From a virus: a stretch of 59,330 bases of DNA. The translations under genes and the position numbers were made by a program. This document shows positions 51,604 through 59,330 of this stretch, piece after piece. Within the stretch, counting starts at the first letter, position 1. Each line of letters starts with the position of its first letter. Location: positions 1-59,330 of the IMG/VR virus record IMGVR_UViG_3300050821_008403; one strand, 5' to 3'. The notes under the pieces were generated by a model. It saw only the letters and a list, made by a program, of their open reading frames with translations. It had not been told where the DNA came from and made no database searches.

Positions 51604-53161
51604 GCGGACCGCCAAGGGCAAGCGCCGCGCTGCCCTGGTCATCGGCTTCATCGAGCGCCTGACGGTGCCGAGCGGCGAGGGCCAGGGTAAGCCCTTCAAG
51701 CTGATGGGATGGGAGAAGCGCTTCATCCGCGACATCTACGAGCCGCATCGCGGCTTGCGCCGGGTGGTCCGCCGGGCCATTTTGAGCGTCGCCCGGAAGA
51801 ACGGTAAGACGGCGCTGATCGCCGCCCTGGCGCTGGCTCACCTGATCGGCCCCGAGGCGATCCCGAACGGCGAAATTTACTCCTGCGCCAACGATGTGGA
51901 CCAAGCGGGCATCGTCTATAAATTCGCCTCGCAGATCGTCGAACGCGAGCCTGAGCTCAAAGACAAGATCGACTTGGTGCCCTCGACCAAGACGATGATC
52001 GGCCGGCCGACCGGCTCGGTCTATCGAGCGGTGTCACGCGAAGCCGGAACCAAGCACGGCTACTCGCCCTCGGTGGTCATCTACGACGAGCTGGCGCAGG
52101 CCATCAGCCGCAACCTCTATGACGTGTTCGACACCTCGTTCGGAGCCCGCACCGAGCCGCTGTTCATCGCCATCTCGACGCAGAGCAACGATCCCGAGCA
52201 CATCCTGTCGAAGCTGATCGACGATGGCCTGTCGGGCACCGACCCGTCGATTATCTGTCACCTCTATGCCGCCGACGAGGATTGCGAGCTGAACGACGAG
52301 CGGCAGTTGCGCAAGGCCAACCCGGCGCTCGACGTGTTCCGCGATCGCGAGGATCTGATGACGGCCATCCGCAAGGCAATGCGTATGCCGGCCGAGGAGC
52401 CCAAGGTCCGTAACCTGTTCCTGAACCAGCGCGTGTCGCCGACCTCGCCCTTGGTGTCGCGCGTCGAATGGTTAGGCTGCGTCGGGCCGGCGGAGTTCGT
52501 TGTTGGGGAGCCCGTGTATCTGGGCCTGGACCTGGCCAGCGTCGTCGACCTGGCGGCGCTGGTCATGGTTTCGGTCGCCGACCCGGCCCGAGTGGCGCCG
52601 CATTTCTGGAAGCCGGCGGCACTTCTCGAGGAGCAATCAAGGCGAGACTTCGGCGCCGGCAACAACCGCTATCAGGAATGGGCAAATGCCGGCCTGCTGC
52701 GCTTGAGCCCCGGCCGTTCCATCGATCCGGTGGTGGTCGCATCCTTCATCGGCGAGCTGCATCAGCGCTTCCAGATCCGTGGCCTCGCTTATGATCGCTG
52801 GCGCGTCGACGACCTGTTGCGAGCCTTCGATAATATCGGCTTGCGGGCCTTTAAGGACGGCGAGAAAGGCGACGGGCTGCGCCTGGTGCCGTGGGGCCAG
52901 GGCTACAAGGATATGGGCCCGGCCATCGACGCCCTCGAATTGGCGCTGTTCGAGCACCGCCTCGCGCACGCGAGCCATCCGATCTTGAACTGGAACATGA
53001 GCAACGCCGTGGCGAACACTGACCCGGCCGGCAATCGCAAGCTCGACAAGGACAAGGCCCGCTTCCGCATCGACGGCGCGGTGGCCCTGGCGATGGCGAT
53101 GGGCCTGCGCTCGCGCGATCGCACCGCCAGGCCGATCGACGTTGCCGCTCTCATCGGCTGA
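51503..53161 (+). CDS. terL: Terminase large subunit
   Basis: A 552-residue packaging ATPase-nuclease from ATG 51503; an upstream TTG at 51470 adds 11 residues. The Walker A-type motif is VARKNGKT at about 96-103, Walker B is VVIYDEL at 191-197 (catalytic Glu196), and the coupling motif is AISTQSND near 225. The nuclease half starts with YLGLDLASVVDLAAL near 338 (first Asp) and ends with 'FRIDGAVALAMAM'. It is most like HK97/phi-type TerL with P27 partner. The 101-base overlap with the small-subunit gene is unusually long and the first 35 residues look poorly conserved. Confidence 0.85.
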   Translation: MQPSSDLPQPPGRGSPPSTPPGRRVNSPASWQVKRTAKGKRRAALVIGFIERLTVPSGEGQGKPFKLMGWEKRFIRDIYEPHRGLRRVVRRAILSVARKNGKTALIAALALAHLIGPEAIPNGEIYSCANDVDQAGIVYKFASQIVEREPELKDKIDLVPSTKTMIGRPTGSVYRAVSREAGTKHGYSPSVVIYDELAQAISRNLYDVFDTSFGARTEPLFIAISTQSNDPEHILSKLIDDGLSGTDPSIICHLYAADEDCELNDERQLRKANPALDVFRDREDLMTAIRKAMRMPAEEPKVRNLFLNQRVSPTSPLVSRVEWLGCVGPAEFVVGEPVYLGLDLASVVDLAALVMVSVADPARVAPHFWKPAALLEEQSRRDFGAGNNRYQEWANAGLLRLSPGRSIDPVVVASFIGELHQRFQIRGLAYDRWRVDDLLRAFDNIGLRAFKDGEKGDGLRLVPWGQGYKDMGPAIDALELALFEHRLAHASHPILNWNMSNAVANTDPAGNRKLDKDKARFRIDGAVALAMAMGLRSRDRTARPIDVAALIG

Positions 53162-53197
53162 ACGTCAGGCATTCATTTTCAAACCCCGGAGGACGCG

Positions 53198-53434
53198 ATG
53201 AGCCTCGGCGGATTGCTTCTCGGCTTGATCAACATCGCCATCGTGGTCGCCGTCATGCTGCTGATCGGCGCGGTCATCCTCTGGTTCCTCAACTGGATGG
53301 GCATGGCCGTCTCGATGCAGATGCAAAAGCTGTATATCGCCGTGGTCGCGTTGGTCGCGCTCTACGGGCTGGTCAGTTTGCTCCTCGGCGTGCCGTTTGT
53401 GCACGTCCTCGGTGGTCGCTCCCTGATCGATTAG
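53198..53434 (+). CDS. Small two-helix membrane protein
   Basis: A 78-residue protein with two long hydrophobic helices, residues about 5-35 (GLLLGLINIAIVVAVMLLIG) and 45-70 (LYIAVVALVALYGLVSLLLG). CGGAGGA precedes ATG 53198. The plan recalls class II holins or a membrane anchor for head assembly, but no endolysin lies nearby. It is only two bases ahead of the capsid-like gene. Confidence 0.6.
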   Translation: MSLGGLLLGLINIAIVVAVMLLIGAVILWFLNWMGMAVSMQMQKLYIAVVALVALYGLVSLLLGVPFVHVLGGRSLID

Positions 53435-53436
53435 CC

Positions 53437-55992
53437 ATGAACATTCACGCCAAACCGCCCCGATCGAGGCCATTTCAGCGGCGCAAGCCGGCGATGCTGC
53501 CGCAGGCGACCGCGAGCGCGGAGACGTTCGTTCGCTATGTGACCGCGCAAGCGCACGCGCAGCTTGTCCATGACGATCCGCTCGCGATCGCCAATCGGCG
53601 CTGGCCCGCCGATGCGCGGGTACGCACCGTCATCCGTGCCGTCAGCGAGCCGCCGGCCGACCTGTCCAACACGCCGGCGCTGGCGGTGGTGGCGACGGAC
53701 TTCATCACGAGCTTGCAGCCGATCTCAGCCGCGGCGCAGCTCATGAGCGCCGGGCTGTTGCTCAACTTCGATCGCTACGCCCGCATCGTCCTGCCGGATT
53801 TCACCGGGCTCGATGATCTGCCGACGCCGTTCGTCGGAGCCGGCCAGCCAGCACCGGTCGCCGAGATGAGCAGCTCGGCGCCTGCGCTCGAGCCCTACAA
53901 GATCGAGCTGATCGTCACCGCCACCAAGGAAATGATCTTGGGTGGCAACGCTGAGCGACTGATCGGCGACGCGCTCAAGCGCTCGGCGGCCTTCGCATTA
54001 GACAAGGCTCTATTCGACGCTCATCCGGGCGACGCGAACCGGCCGCCAGGCCTGCGGACCTCGGCCCGCCTCGCCGAATCGGTGGCGATCAACAATGAGA
54101 CGGCGATGCAGATGGACGTGGGCCGGCTAGTCGGCGCGTCCGAGCATGTCGCCGCGGCGGCGCCGTTCTACTTCATCGGCCGCTCGCGCCGTATGTCGGC
54201 GATGCGGATGCTGATGAAACAGGTGCCGCCCAACTTCGTCTTGCTGTCGAGCGCCGCCGGCCAGGCGCTCCCCGAGAGCGCGCTGTTGTGCGTGGTGCCG
54301 CTGGGTTTCGCCTCGGCCGTCGGCCTACCGGAAGTCGAGCTGGTCGAGAGCGCCACCGTGGAGATGAACGACGCGCCGGGCTCGCCCGACCTTTCGCAGG
54401 CGCAGCGGGTCCGATCGATGTTCCAGACCGACACGGTCGGCATCAAGATCAGAATCCCGGCGAGCTGGGCGCTACGCACGCCGGACGCCGCGAACTGGAT
54501 CACCTGCATCTGGCCTTCCGACATCGGCGGCGGCGGCGAGGGCATGCCCGAAGCGCCCTATGACGAATTCCATTATGGCCGGCATCAAGGAACGTGGGCG
54601 GCGGTCTGCGAGGAGCCGCCGGCGACGCCAACCGGCACCGGTTATGTGCGGACGAGCTACGGCGCGCCCGGCGGCTGGTATGCGATCGACAATTTCGGCT
54701 TTGCGTCGCTCAACTCGCCGGCCTTCATCGGCACGCCGACCGCGCCGACGCCGCCGCAGGGCGATGTCAGCAGCCGCTTGGCGACGACGCAATTCGTGCG
54801 CGAGAACGCCGGCGAGGGCGGTGGCGGTGGCGGCGGCGTTGAGGAGGTTCCGGAGACGCCGGGTGTCTATGCACGCACCCGTCTAGGCGGCGTGCTGGAA
54901 TGGTCGGATTTCGGCACGCTCAAAGTGGCGTCGCTCGCCAAGCCGATCTTCGAAACTGGCGGCTCGCCGACGAGTGTGGGCGTCGGCATCGGTGACCTGT
55001 CCACCGGCTATTATCGCTCGGGCAACGTCGTCGTCTGGTCGATCGCCACCAAGCCGGTAATGCAGTTGATGGATAGCAGCGCCGCGTTCTTTGTGCCGCT
55101 CAACATGGGCAATCAGACGATTCAAGCCGTCGCCGACCCAGTCGTCGACACCGACGCGCTCAACCGGCGCACCGGCGACGGTCGCTATCTGCAACGCGGC
55201 GGCGGCATCATGGACGGGCCGCTGGTCGCCGCGCGAGGGCTCGCAACCTTGCCGGGGCTGGCGGTCGGCGACACGAACACCGGGCTCTACCGGCAGGACA
55301 ACGACCTGGGCTTCTCGGTCGCGGGCTTCCCGATCTTCTACTTGTATGCGAGCCGCGAGGCGGCCATCACCGGCCCGCTCACTATGTCGATGCAGCGCAT
55401 CATGGCCCTTGCTGATGCGACGACGGGCACCGACGCGCTCAACCGGCAATCCGCCGACGCTCGCTACCTACAACTGACCGGGGGCGCACTTAGCGGTAAC
55501 CTGATTCTCAACGCGCCGCCGGTGCTTGCCACCCACGCGGCGACGAGAGGCTATGTCGATCAGACCGCCAGCCCGCGCGCGCCGACCGTCATCTTCGACA
55601 TCCCGGTCGATTATCCGATCGCCCACGATGACACCTGGAAAATACTCTACACCGCAAACTTCCCGATCCCGCGCGGCGGCAATTCGCTCGTCATGGTGAG
55701 CCTGTCCTGCAACGTCAAGGACGTTAGCGCGATCAAATTGATTGGCGCGCGCATTCAGGGCAACCCCGAGCGAATCGTTTGGGCCTACGGCGCGACGGCG
55801 CCCAACATCAGCTGCGGCTTCACCGTCAACTTGTATGCGGAAGTGAGCGGCAATAATCCGGCGGTCGTCATCGAGCTCAAGCCGGTCGACGGCGGTGCCG
55901 GCGCAGCGCCGGCTCCCTTCACGGTGGTCGGCGGCGGCCCGACGGTGGCTGATCGCTCGCAAATCTGCATCTTCGATCTCGGACCGCGCTAG
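53437..55992 (+). CDS. Capsid-like protein fused to fibre/appendage domain
   Basis: An 851-residue protein of two parts. Residues about 1-370 are HK97-capsid-like: FVGAGQPAPVAEMSSSAPAL near 131-150, then DKALFDAHPGDANRPPGL and the C-terminal capsid strand 'QTDTVGIKIRIPASWALRTP'. Residues about 385-851 resemble tail-fibre material: SSRLATTQFVREN near 449, paired 'TDALNRRTGDGRYLQRGGG' and TDALNRQSADARYLQLTGGA repeats, then a beta-rich head ending ICIFDLG. A separate full capsid gene follows, so this may be a minor capsomer carrying a fibre outside the shell. The fusion is continuous in frame with steady codon use. Function is inferred. Confidence 0.65.
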   Translation: MNIHAKPPRSRPFQRRKPAMLPQATASAETFVRYVTAQAHAQLVHDDPLAIANRRWPADARVRTVIRAVSEPPADLSNTPALAVVATDFITSLQPISAAAQLMSAGLLLNFDRYARIVLPDFTGLDDLPTPFVGAGQPAPVAEMSSSAPALEPYKIELIVTATKEMILGGNAERLIGDALKRSAAFALDKALFDAHPGDANRPPGLRTSARLAESVAINNETAMQMDVGRLVGASEHVAAAAPFYFIGRSRRMSAMRMLMKQVPPNFVLLSSAAGQALPESALLCVVPLGFASAVGLPEVELVESATVEMNDAPGSPDLSQAQRVRSMFQTDTVGIKIRIPASWALRTPDAANWITCIWPSDIGGGGEGMPEAPYDEFHYGRHQGTWAAVCEEPPATPTGTGYVRTSYGAPGGWYAIDNFGFASLNSPAFIGTPTAPTPPQGDVSSRLATTQFVRENAGEGGGGGGGVEEVPETPGVYARTRLGGVLEWSDFGTLKVASLAKPIFETGGSPTSVGVGIGDLSTGYYRSGNVVVWSIATKPVMQLMDSSAAFFVPLNMGNQTIQAVADPVVDTDALNRRTGDGRYLQRGGGIMDGPLVAARGLATLPGLAVGDTNTGLYRQDNDLGFSVAGFPIFYLYASREAAITGPLTMSMQRIMALADATTGTDALNRQSADARYLQLTGGALSGNLILNAPPVLATHAATRGYVDQTASPRAPTVIFDIPVDYPIAHDDTWKILYTANFPIPRGGNSLVMVSLSCNVKDVSAIKLIGARIQGNPERIVWAYGATAPNISCGFTVNLYAEVSGNNPAVVIELKPVDGGAGAAPAPFTVVGGGPTVADRSQICIFDLGPR

Positions 55993-56002
55993 GAGGCCCG
56001 AC

Positions 56003-58369
56003 ATGCCGATGGCACCCCACAAAGATGAGTCGCAATCCGACTTCATGGCGCGCTGCGTGCCTGAAATGATCGGCACGGGTGAGGACGCGCGACCGCAGGA
56101 ACAGGCGGTCGCCATCTGCCTTGACATCTGGCGCGAGGACCATCCGGAGGATGCATATCGGAGCCGCGGCCGGCGACGCCGGCAAGCACCGCCACCCGGC
56201 GCGGACGAGAGTCACGACGACTTCATGGATCGCTGCACCACGGCGCTGATGTCCGAGAACGGCAACATGAGCGAGGACGACGCCGCGCAGATGTGCGAGG
56301 TCGCCTGGGGCGAAAAAGGCCACGCCCTCAAGCCGATCATCAAGAGCACCGTCGCGCCGGTGCATGACATGGAATTCACGCTTTCAGACGAGTCGGTGGA
56401 TCGTTACGGCGACATCGTCACCGCCGCCGGCTGGGAGCTAGACAATTTCCGCAAGAATCCGATCGCCCTGTTCGGCCATCAATACGACTTCCCGATCGGC
56501 CGCTGGCTCGATCTGCATGTCGATGATGAGGCGAAGGCACTGCGCGGCAAGCTGGCCCTAGCGCCGAAAGGCACCTCACCCCGCATCGACGAAATCCGCA
56601 CCCTGATCAACGCCGACATCCTGCGCGCCGTCTCGGTCGGCTTCCGCGCTCTCGAGCGTCCGAAATGGATCAAGGACGAGGAGGGCGAGGAGACCGGCGG
56701 CCTGCATTTTCTGCGCCATGAATTGCTGGAATGCTCGGTGGTGCCGGTCCCGGCCAACCCGAACGCCCTGGCGATCGCCAAGGCGCTGCGCATTTCGTCC
56801 GACACGCTCAAGCTGGCGTTTGCCGAGTCCGGCGAACAGCGCCAGCCGGTGCGGCGTCGGATCATCACCGGCGAGCCCGCCGCCATCCCTCAAGCAACAA
56901 GGCACAAAGCCATGTCGCTCTCACAACGAATCGAGGACGCGCAGGCGCGCGAAACGGCGCTGCGCGATCGCCTCACCGAACATCTCGGCCACGTCGATGA
57001 CGCTAACGCCAGCGAAGCCGAGGACGCCATCACGCTTGAACTCAACCGCCAGATCGGACAGGCGGCCCGGCATCGGGCGACGCTCGAGGAGGCGGAAAGG
57101 GCGCTCACGCCCGGCAACGGCAACGGCGCCGATCCTGACGCCGACCCGCCGGCCGAGCCGACCGGCCGCGCCCTGGTGCCGGCAGGCCGGAGCATGCCGC
57201 GTATCGCGGTGCAACGCCTCGATGGCTCGATCAAGTATCGTTCACCGCGGGCGGCATCGCTGTCGCGCCGCAAAGAGCTGGACGTTGTCGACTACATCGT
57301 GCGCAACGGCGTCATCACCTTGCTGGCGCACCGCTTGCGCAAGTCGGGCGATGAAGTCCGGCAAATCTACTATCGCGACGACGAGATGACGAAGGTCGCC
57401 TACGAGTACATCCAAAAGGCGCGCTCGGAGCCGGCGACGACGACCGGCACCGGCTGGGCGGCCGAGCTGGTCACGCAATTCCAGGGCGACTTCATGTCGC
57501 CGCTGATGCCGAACGCCATCTTTCCGAAGTTGTCGGGGCGCGGCCTATCGCTCGACTTCGGCCGGGCCGGGCGCATCGCCATCCCGACACGGCAGCGGAC
57601 GCGCACCATCGCCGGCTCGTTCGTCGGCGAGGGGCAACCGATCCCCGTCAAGCAGGGCGTGTTCGCGGCGCAGATCATCACGCCGAAGAAATTGGGCGTG
57701 ATCACGGTGATGACGCGCGAGATCGAGGACCACTCGATCCCGGCCATCGAGGCGCTACTCCGCGATGCGATTTCGGAGGACACCGGGGAATCCATCGACA
57801 ACGTGCTGCTCGATGCCAACCCGGCGACCGCGCAACGGCCGCCCGGCATCCGCAACGGCATCGCCTTTACGCCTGTTACCGGACCCGGGACCGATCCACC
57901 GTTCACGCGCATGATCGGCGACTTCCGCTCGCTACGAGCCGCGCTCATCAACTCGACGAACGGCAACGTGCGGGCGCCGTGCTGGATCATGAATCCGATC
58001 CGGGCGGATGCGATCTCGCTGATGGTGGCACCGGCTTCGGGCAGCTTCCCGTTCAAGGATGAGGTCGGCGCCGGGTCGCTGCTAGGCTGGCCGATCTTCG
58101 ATTCGACCCTGGTCGACCCGCAGCAGATGATCGTCGTCGATGCGGCCGACTTCGTTACCGCCGGCCAGGGCGTGCCGACGTTCGAGGTGTCGGATCAAGC
58201 GACCCTGCACATGGAAGATACGGCACCGCTGCCGATCGTCGACGGGACGCCAGCCTCGCCGACGCGCTCATTGTGGCAAACAGACAGCTTCGCCCTTCGG
58301 ATGCTGTATCGGCTCAACTGGCTGATGCGGCGGCCGATCGTGGCGTGGATGCAAGGTATCACTTGGTGA
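56003..58369 (+). CDS. Prohead protease-major capsid fusion, HK97 type
   Basis: A 788-residue protein from ATG 56003 (AGGAGG upstream). Two similar 40-residue units open it: DESQSDFMARCVPEM near 9 and DESHDDFMDRCTTALM near 69. The protease domain (about 115-320) has LFGHQYDFPIGRW with the catalytic His near 157 and 'ILRAVSVGFRAL' with the Ser near 217. A coiled-coil delta/scaffold region (about 320-430) leads into the HK97 capsid fold (FVGEGQPIPVKQG near 541; LWQTDSFALRM near 758). Such fusions are processed during head maturation. It is the probable major capsid gene. Confidence 0.85.
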   Translation: MPMAPHKDESQSDFMARCVPEMIGTGEDARPQEQAVAICLDIWREDHPEDAYRSRGRRRRQAPPPGADESHDDFMDRCTTALMSENGNMSEDDAAQMCEVAWGEKGHALKPIIKSTVAPVHDMEFTLSDESVDRYGDIVTAAGWELDNFRKNPIALFGHQYDFPIGRWLDLHVDDEAKALRGKLALAPKGTSPRIDEIRTLINADILRAVSVGFRALERPKWIKDEEGEETGGLHFLRHELLECSVVPVPANPNALAIAKALRISSDTLKLAFAESGEQRQPVRRRIITGEPAAIPQATRHKAMSLSQRIEDAQARETALRDRLTEHLGHVDDANASEAEDAITLELNRQIGQAARHRATLEEAERALTPGNGNGADPDADPPAEPTGRALVPAGRSMPRIAVQRLDGSIKYRSPRAASLSRRKELDVVDYIVRNGVITLLAHRLRKSGDEVRQIYYRDDEMTKVAYEYIQKARSEPATTTGTGWAAELVTQFQGDFMSPLMPNAIFPKLSGRGLSLDFGRAGRIAIPTRQRTRTIAGSFVGEGQPIPVKQGVFAAQIITPKKLGVITVMTREIEDHSIPAIEALLRDAISEDTGESIDNVLLDANPATAQRPPGIRNGIAFTPVTGPGTDPPFTRMIGDFRSLRAALINSTNGNVRAPCWIMNPIRADAISLMVAPASGSFPFKDEVGAGSLLGWPIFDSTLVDPQQMIVVDAADFVTAGQGVPTFEVSDQATLHMEDTAPLPIVDGTPASPTRSLWQTDSFALRMLYRLNWLMRRPIVAWMQGITW

Positions 58370-58377
58370 GGTCAGCT

Positions 58378-59133
58378 ATGACCGACGACGATCTGGCCGC
58401 GGCGCGCGCCCGCATTGCCGACCGCAGCCGGCAGGTCGGCGAATTCGCGACCACCCGGCCGACGCCGACACGGGATGAACAAAAGCCCGGCGAAATCGTC
58501 ATGCTCAAGCAGTGGGACTTATCGCCGGTCGACCCGTCGTCGTTCGACCCGACCGAACCGCCCGGCCGGCCGCTGCCGACCGAGCCGCCTGTCCCGATCG
58601 CCGCGCCGGTGGCTTCCGGCACGGCGGTGGTCGGCTCGGTGCTGACGACAACCGACGGAGAGTGGCGGAATTCCCCGACCTCGTTTGCGTATCAATGGCG
58701 CCGGGGCGCGACGAATATCGGCGCCGCGACCGGGCCCAGCTACACGCTCGTCGCCGCCGACGATCTCGCCGTGATCACTTGCATGGTCACGGCGATCAAC
58801 GGCGTCGGCAGCGTCGGCACCCCTAGCAACGACATCGGCCCGGTGGTCAGGCCGCCGCCGGCGAACACGGTGGCGCCGGTCGCTTCCGGGACGCCTGAAG
58901 TGGGTGAGACGCTTACGACCACTAACGGCACATGGACCAACGCGCCGACGTTTACTTACCTCTGGCGCCGGGGCGGGACGCCGATCGTCGGCGGCGCGAC
59001 CGCTCAAGCCTACGTCCTCGTCGCCGCCGATCTCGGCGCCATGATCACTTGCGCGGTCACTGGCACAAACAGCGGGGGCAACGCCCAGGCCATCAGCAAC
59101 GCTATCGGCCCGATCGTCGAGCCGGAGGAATAA
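58378..59133 (+). CDS. Ig-like domain protein, possible head decoration
   Basis: A 251-residue protein from ATG 58378. A short N-terminal helix (DDLAAARARIADRSRQVGEF) is followed by a Pro-rich linker and two repeats of an Ig-like fold: 'PVASGTAVVGSVLTTTDGEW' with FAYQWRRGATNIG, and 'PVASGTPEVGETLTTTNGTW' with FTYLWRRGGTPIV, each ending in ITC-type strands. Ig-like modules in phage heads bind cell-surface sugars. Nearly the same N-terminal helix starts the next gene. It is placed directly after the capsid gene. Confidence 0.65.
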   Translation: MTDDDLAAARARIADRSRQVGEFATTRPTPTRDEQKPGEIVMLKQWDLSPVDPSSFDPTEPPGRPLPTEPPVPIAAPVASGTAVVGSVLTTTDGEWRNSPTSFAYQWRRGATNIGAATGPSYTLVAADDLAVITCMVTAINGVGSVGTPSNDIGPVVRPPPANTVAPVASGTPEVGETLTTTNGTWTNAPTFTYLWRRGGTPIVGGATAQAYVLVAADLGAMITCAVTGTNSGGNAQAISNAIGPIVEPEE

Positions 59134-59145
59134 GGGAGTTTTGCG

Positions 59146-59330
59146 ATGCGCACCGATGAAGAACTAGCGGCCGCGCGCGCCGCGATCGCCAGCCGGCAGG
59201 CCGGCGAATTCGAAACCACCCGGCCGACGCCGACGCAGGCCGAACACGATCTGCTGGCGTTGATGCCGGCTTCGCCGTTGGCACACACGCCCCGCGTGCT
59301 GACCATGCTGAAGGAGTGGGATTTATCGCC
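59146..59330 (+). CDS. Paralogue of the Ig-like protein, N-terminus (partial)
   Basis: ATG 59146 opens a frame that leaves the window after 61 codons. It repeats the helix and linker of the preceding gene (DEELAAARAAIASRQAGEFE, then TTRPTPT; the end reads MLKEWDLS as in MLKQWDLS). It is probably another capsid-associated protein; the C-terminal part is unseen. GGGAG precedes the start. Confidence 0.6.
   Translation, partial: MRTDEELAAARAAIASRQAGEFETTRPTPTQAEHDLLALMPASPLAHTPRVLTMLKEWDLS

Noticed and set aside
53198-53434. Firm holin assignment
   Set aside because: Two membrane helices fit, but no endolysin or spanin gene is nearby and the position between terminase and capsid is not a usual lysis site.

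Overview
The window is GC-rich, densely packed bacterial DNA dominated by tailed-phage genes. Mu-type baseplate genes, small ATGA-coupled phage genes, CusA/CusB metal efflux and membrane proteins of unknown function point to an alphaproteobacterium, most likely a rhizobial-type host. That host call is an inference from gene style; no rRNA, intact tRNA or core housekeeping gene is present to fix it.

Layout. (1) 1-11.4 kb, plus strand: the distal late genes of a contractile-tail phage in classical Mu order (gp43 to gp48), then tail fibre proteins, a collagen-like fibre with a C-terminal chaperone domain, and two paralogous large proteins that probably form a receptor-facing appendage. (2) 11.4-16 kb: a decayed accessory zone with a small monooxygenase-like gene, broken fragments of a phage gene, an excisionase and a type III methylase, and orphan membrane or secreted proteins; a strong terminator sits at 12.12 kb. 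(3) 16.1-20.1 kb, minus strand: a tight six-gene operon with an IbrA-like PP-loop (PAPS-reductase-type) protein, an IbrB-like ParB protein, a beta-class DNA methyltransferase, a putative 2-oxoglutarate/Fe(II) oxygenase and a second ParB-domain protein. (4) 20.4-26 kb, minus strand: a CusAB-type heavy-metal RND efflux operon with two small secreted accessory proteins. (5) 26.1-27.7 kb, minus strand: small phage genes, the last of them cut short. (6) 27.7-28.1 kb: a repeat-rich, attachment-site-like region.

(7) 28.1-36.4 kb, minus strand: integrase, excisionase and a leftward early operon (ParB protein, a probable recombination protein, YqaJ exonuclease and small genes). (8) 36.4-38.2 kb: an immunity region with a repressor, a PAS-domain sensor gene, divergent promoters and three related operator-like palindromes. 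(9) 38.2-47.7 kb, plus strand: rightward early genes (Cro-like protein, VRR-NUC nuclease, MT-A70 methyltransferase, replication protein, small regulators) interrupted by a 1016-residue nuclease-methyltransferase. (10) 47.9-59.3 kb, plus strand: a NusG-like protein, HNH nuclease, an unexpected sulfatase, terminase subunits, a capsid-like/fibre fusion, a protease-capsid fusion and Ig-like proteins. The remaining head and tail genes lie outside the window.

The phage at 28-59 kb reads integrase, early genes, then packaging and head genes; the block at 1-12 kb supplies exactly the missing tail end. Either two related prophages lie in tandem around a host-derived segment, or one phage genome is shown circularly permuted. 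Metal efflux genes, decayed genes and a second excisionase fragment favour the first reading. No holin-endolysin cassette was recognised.
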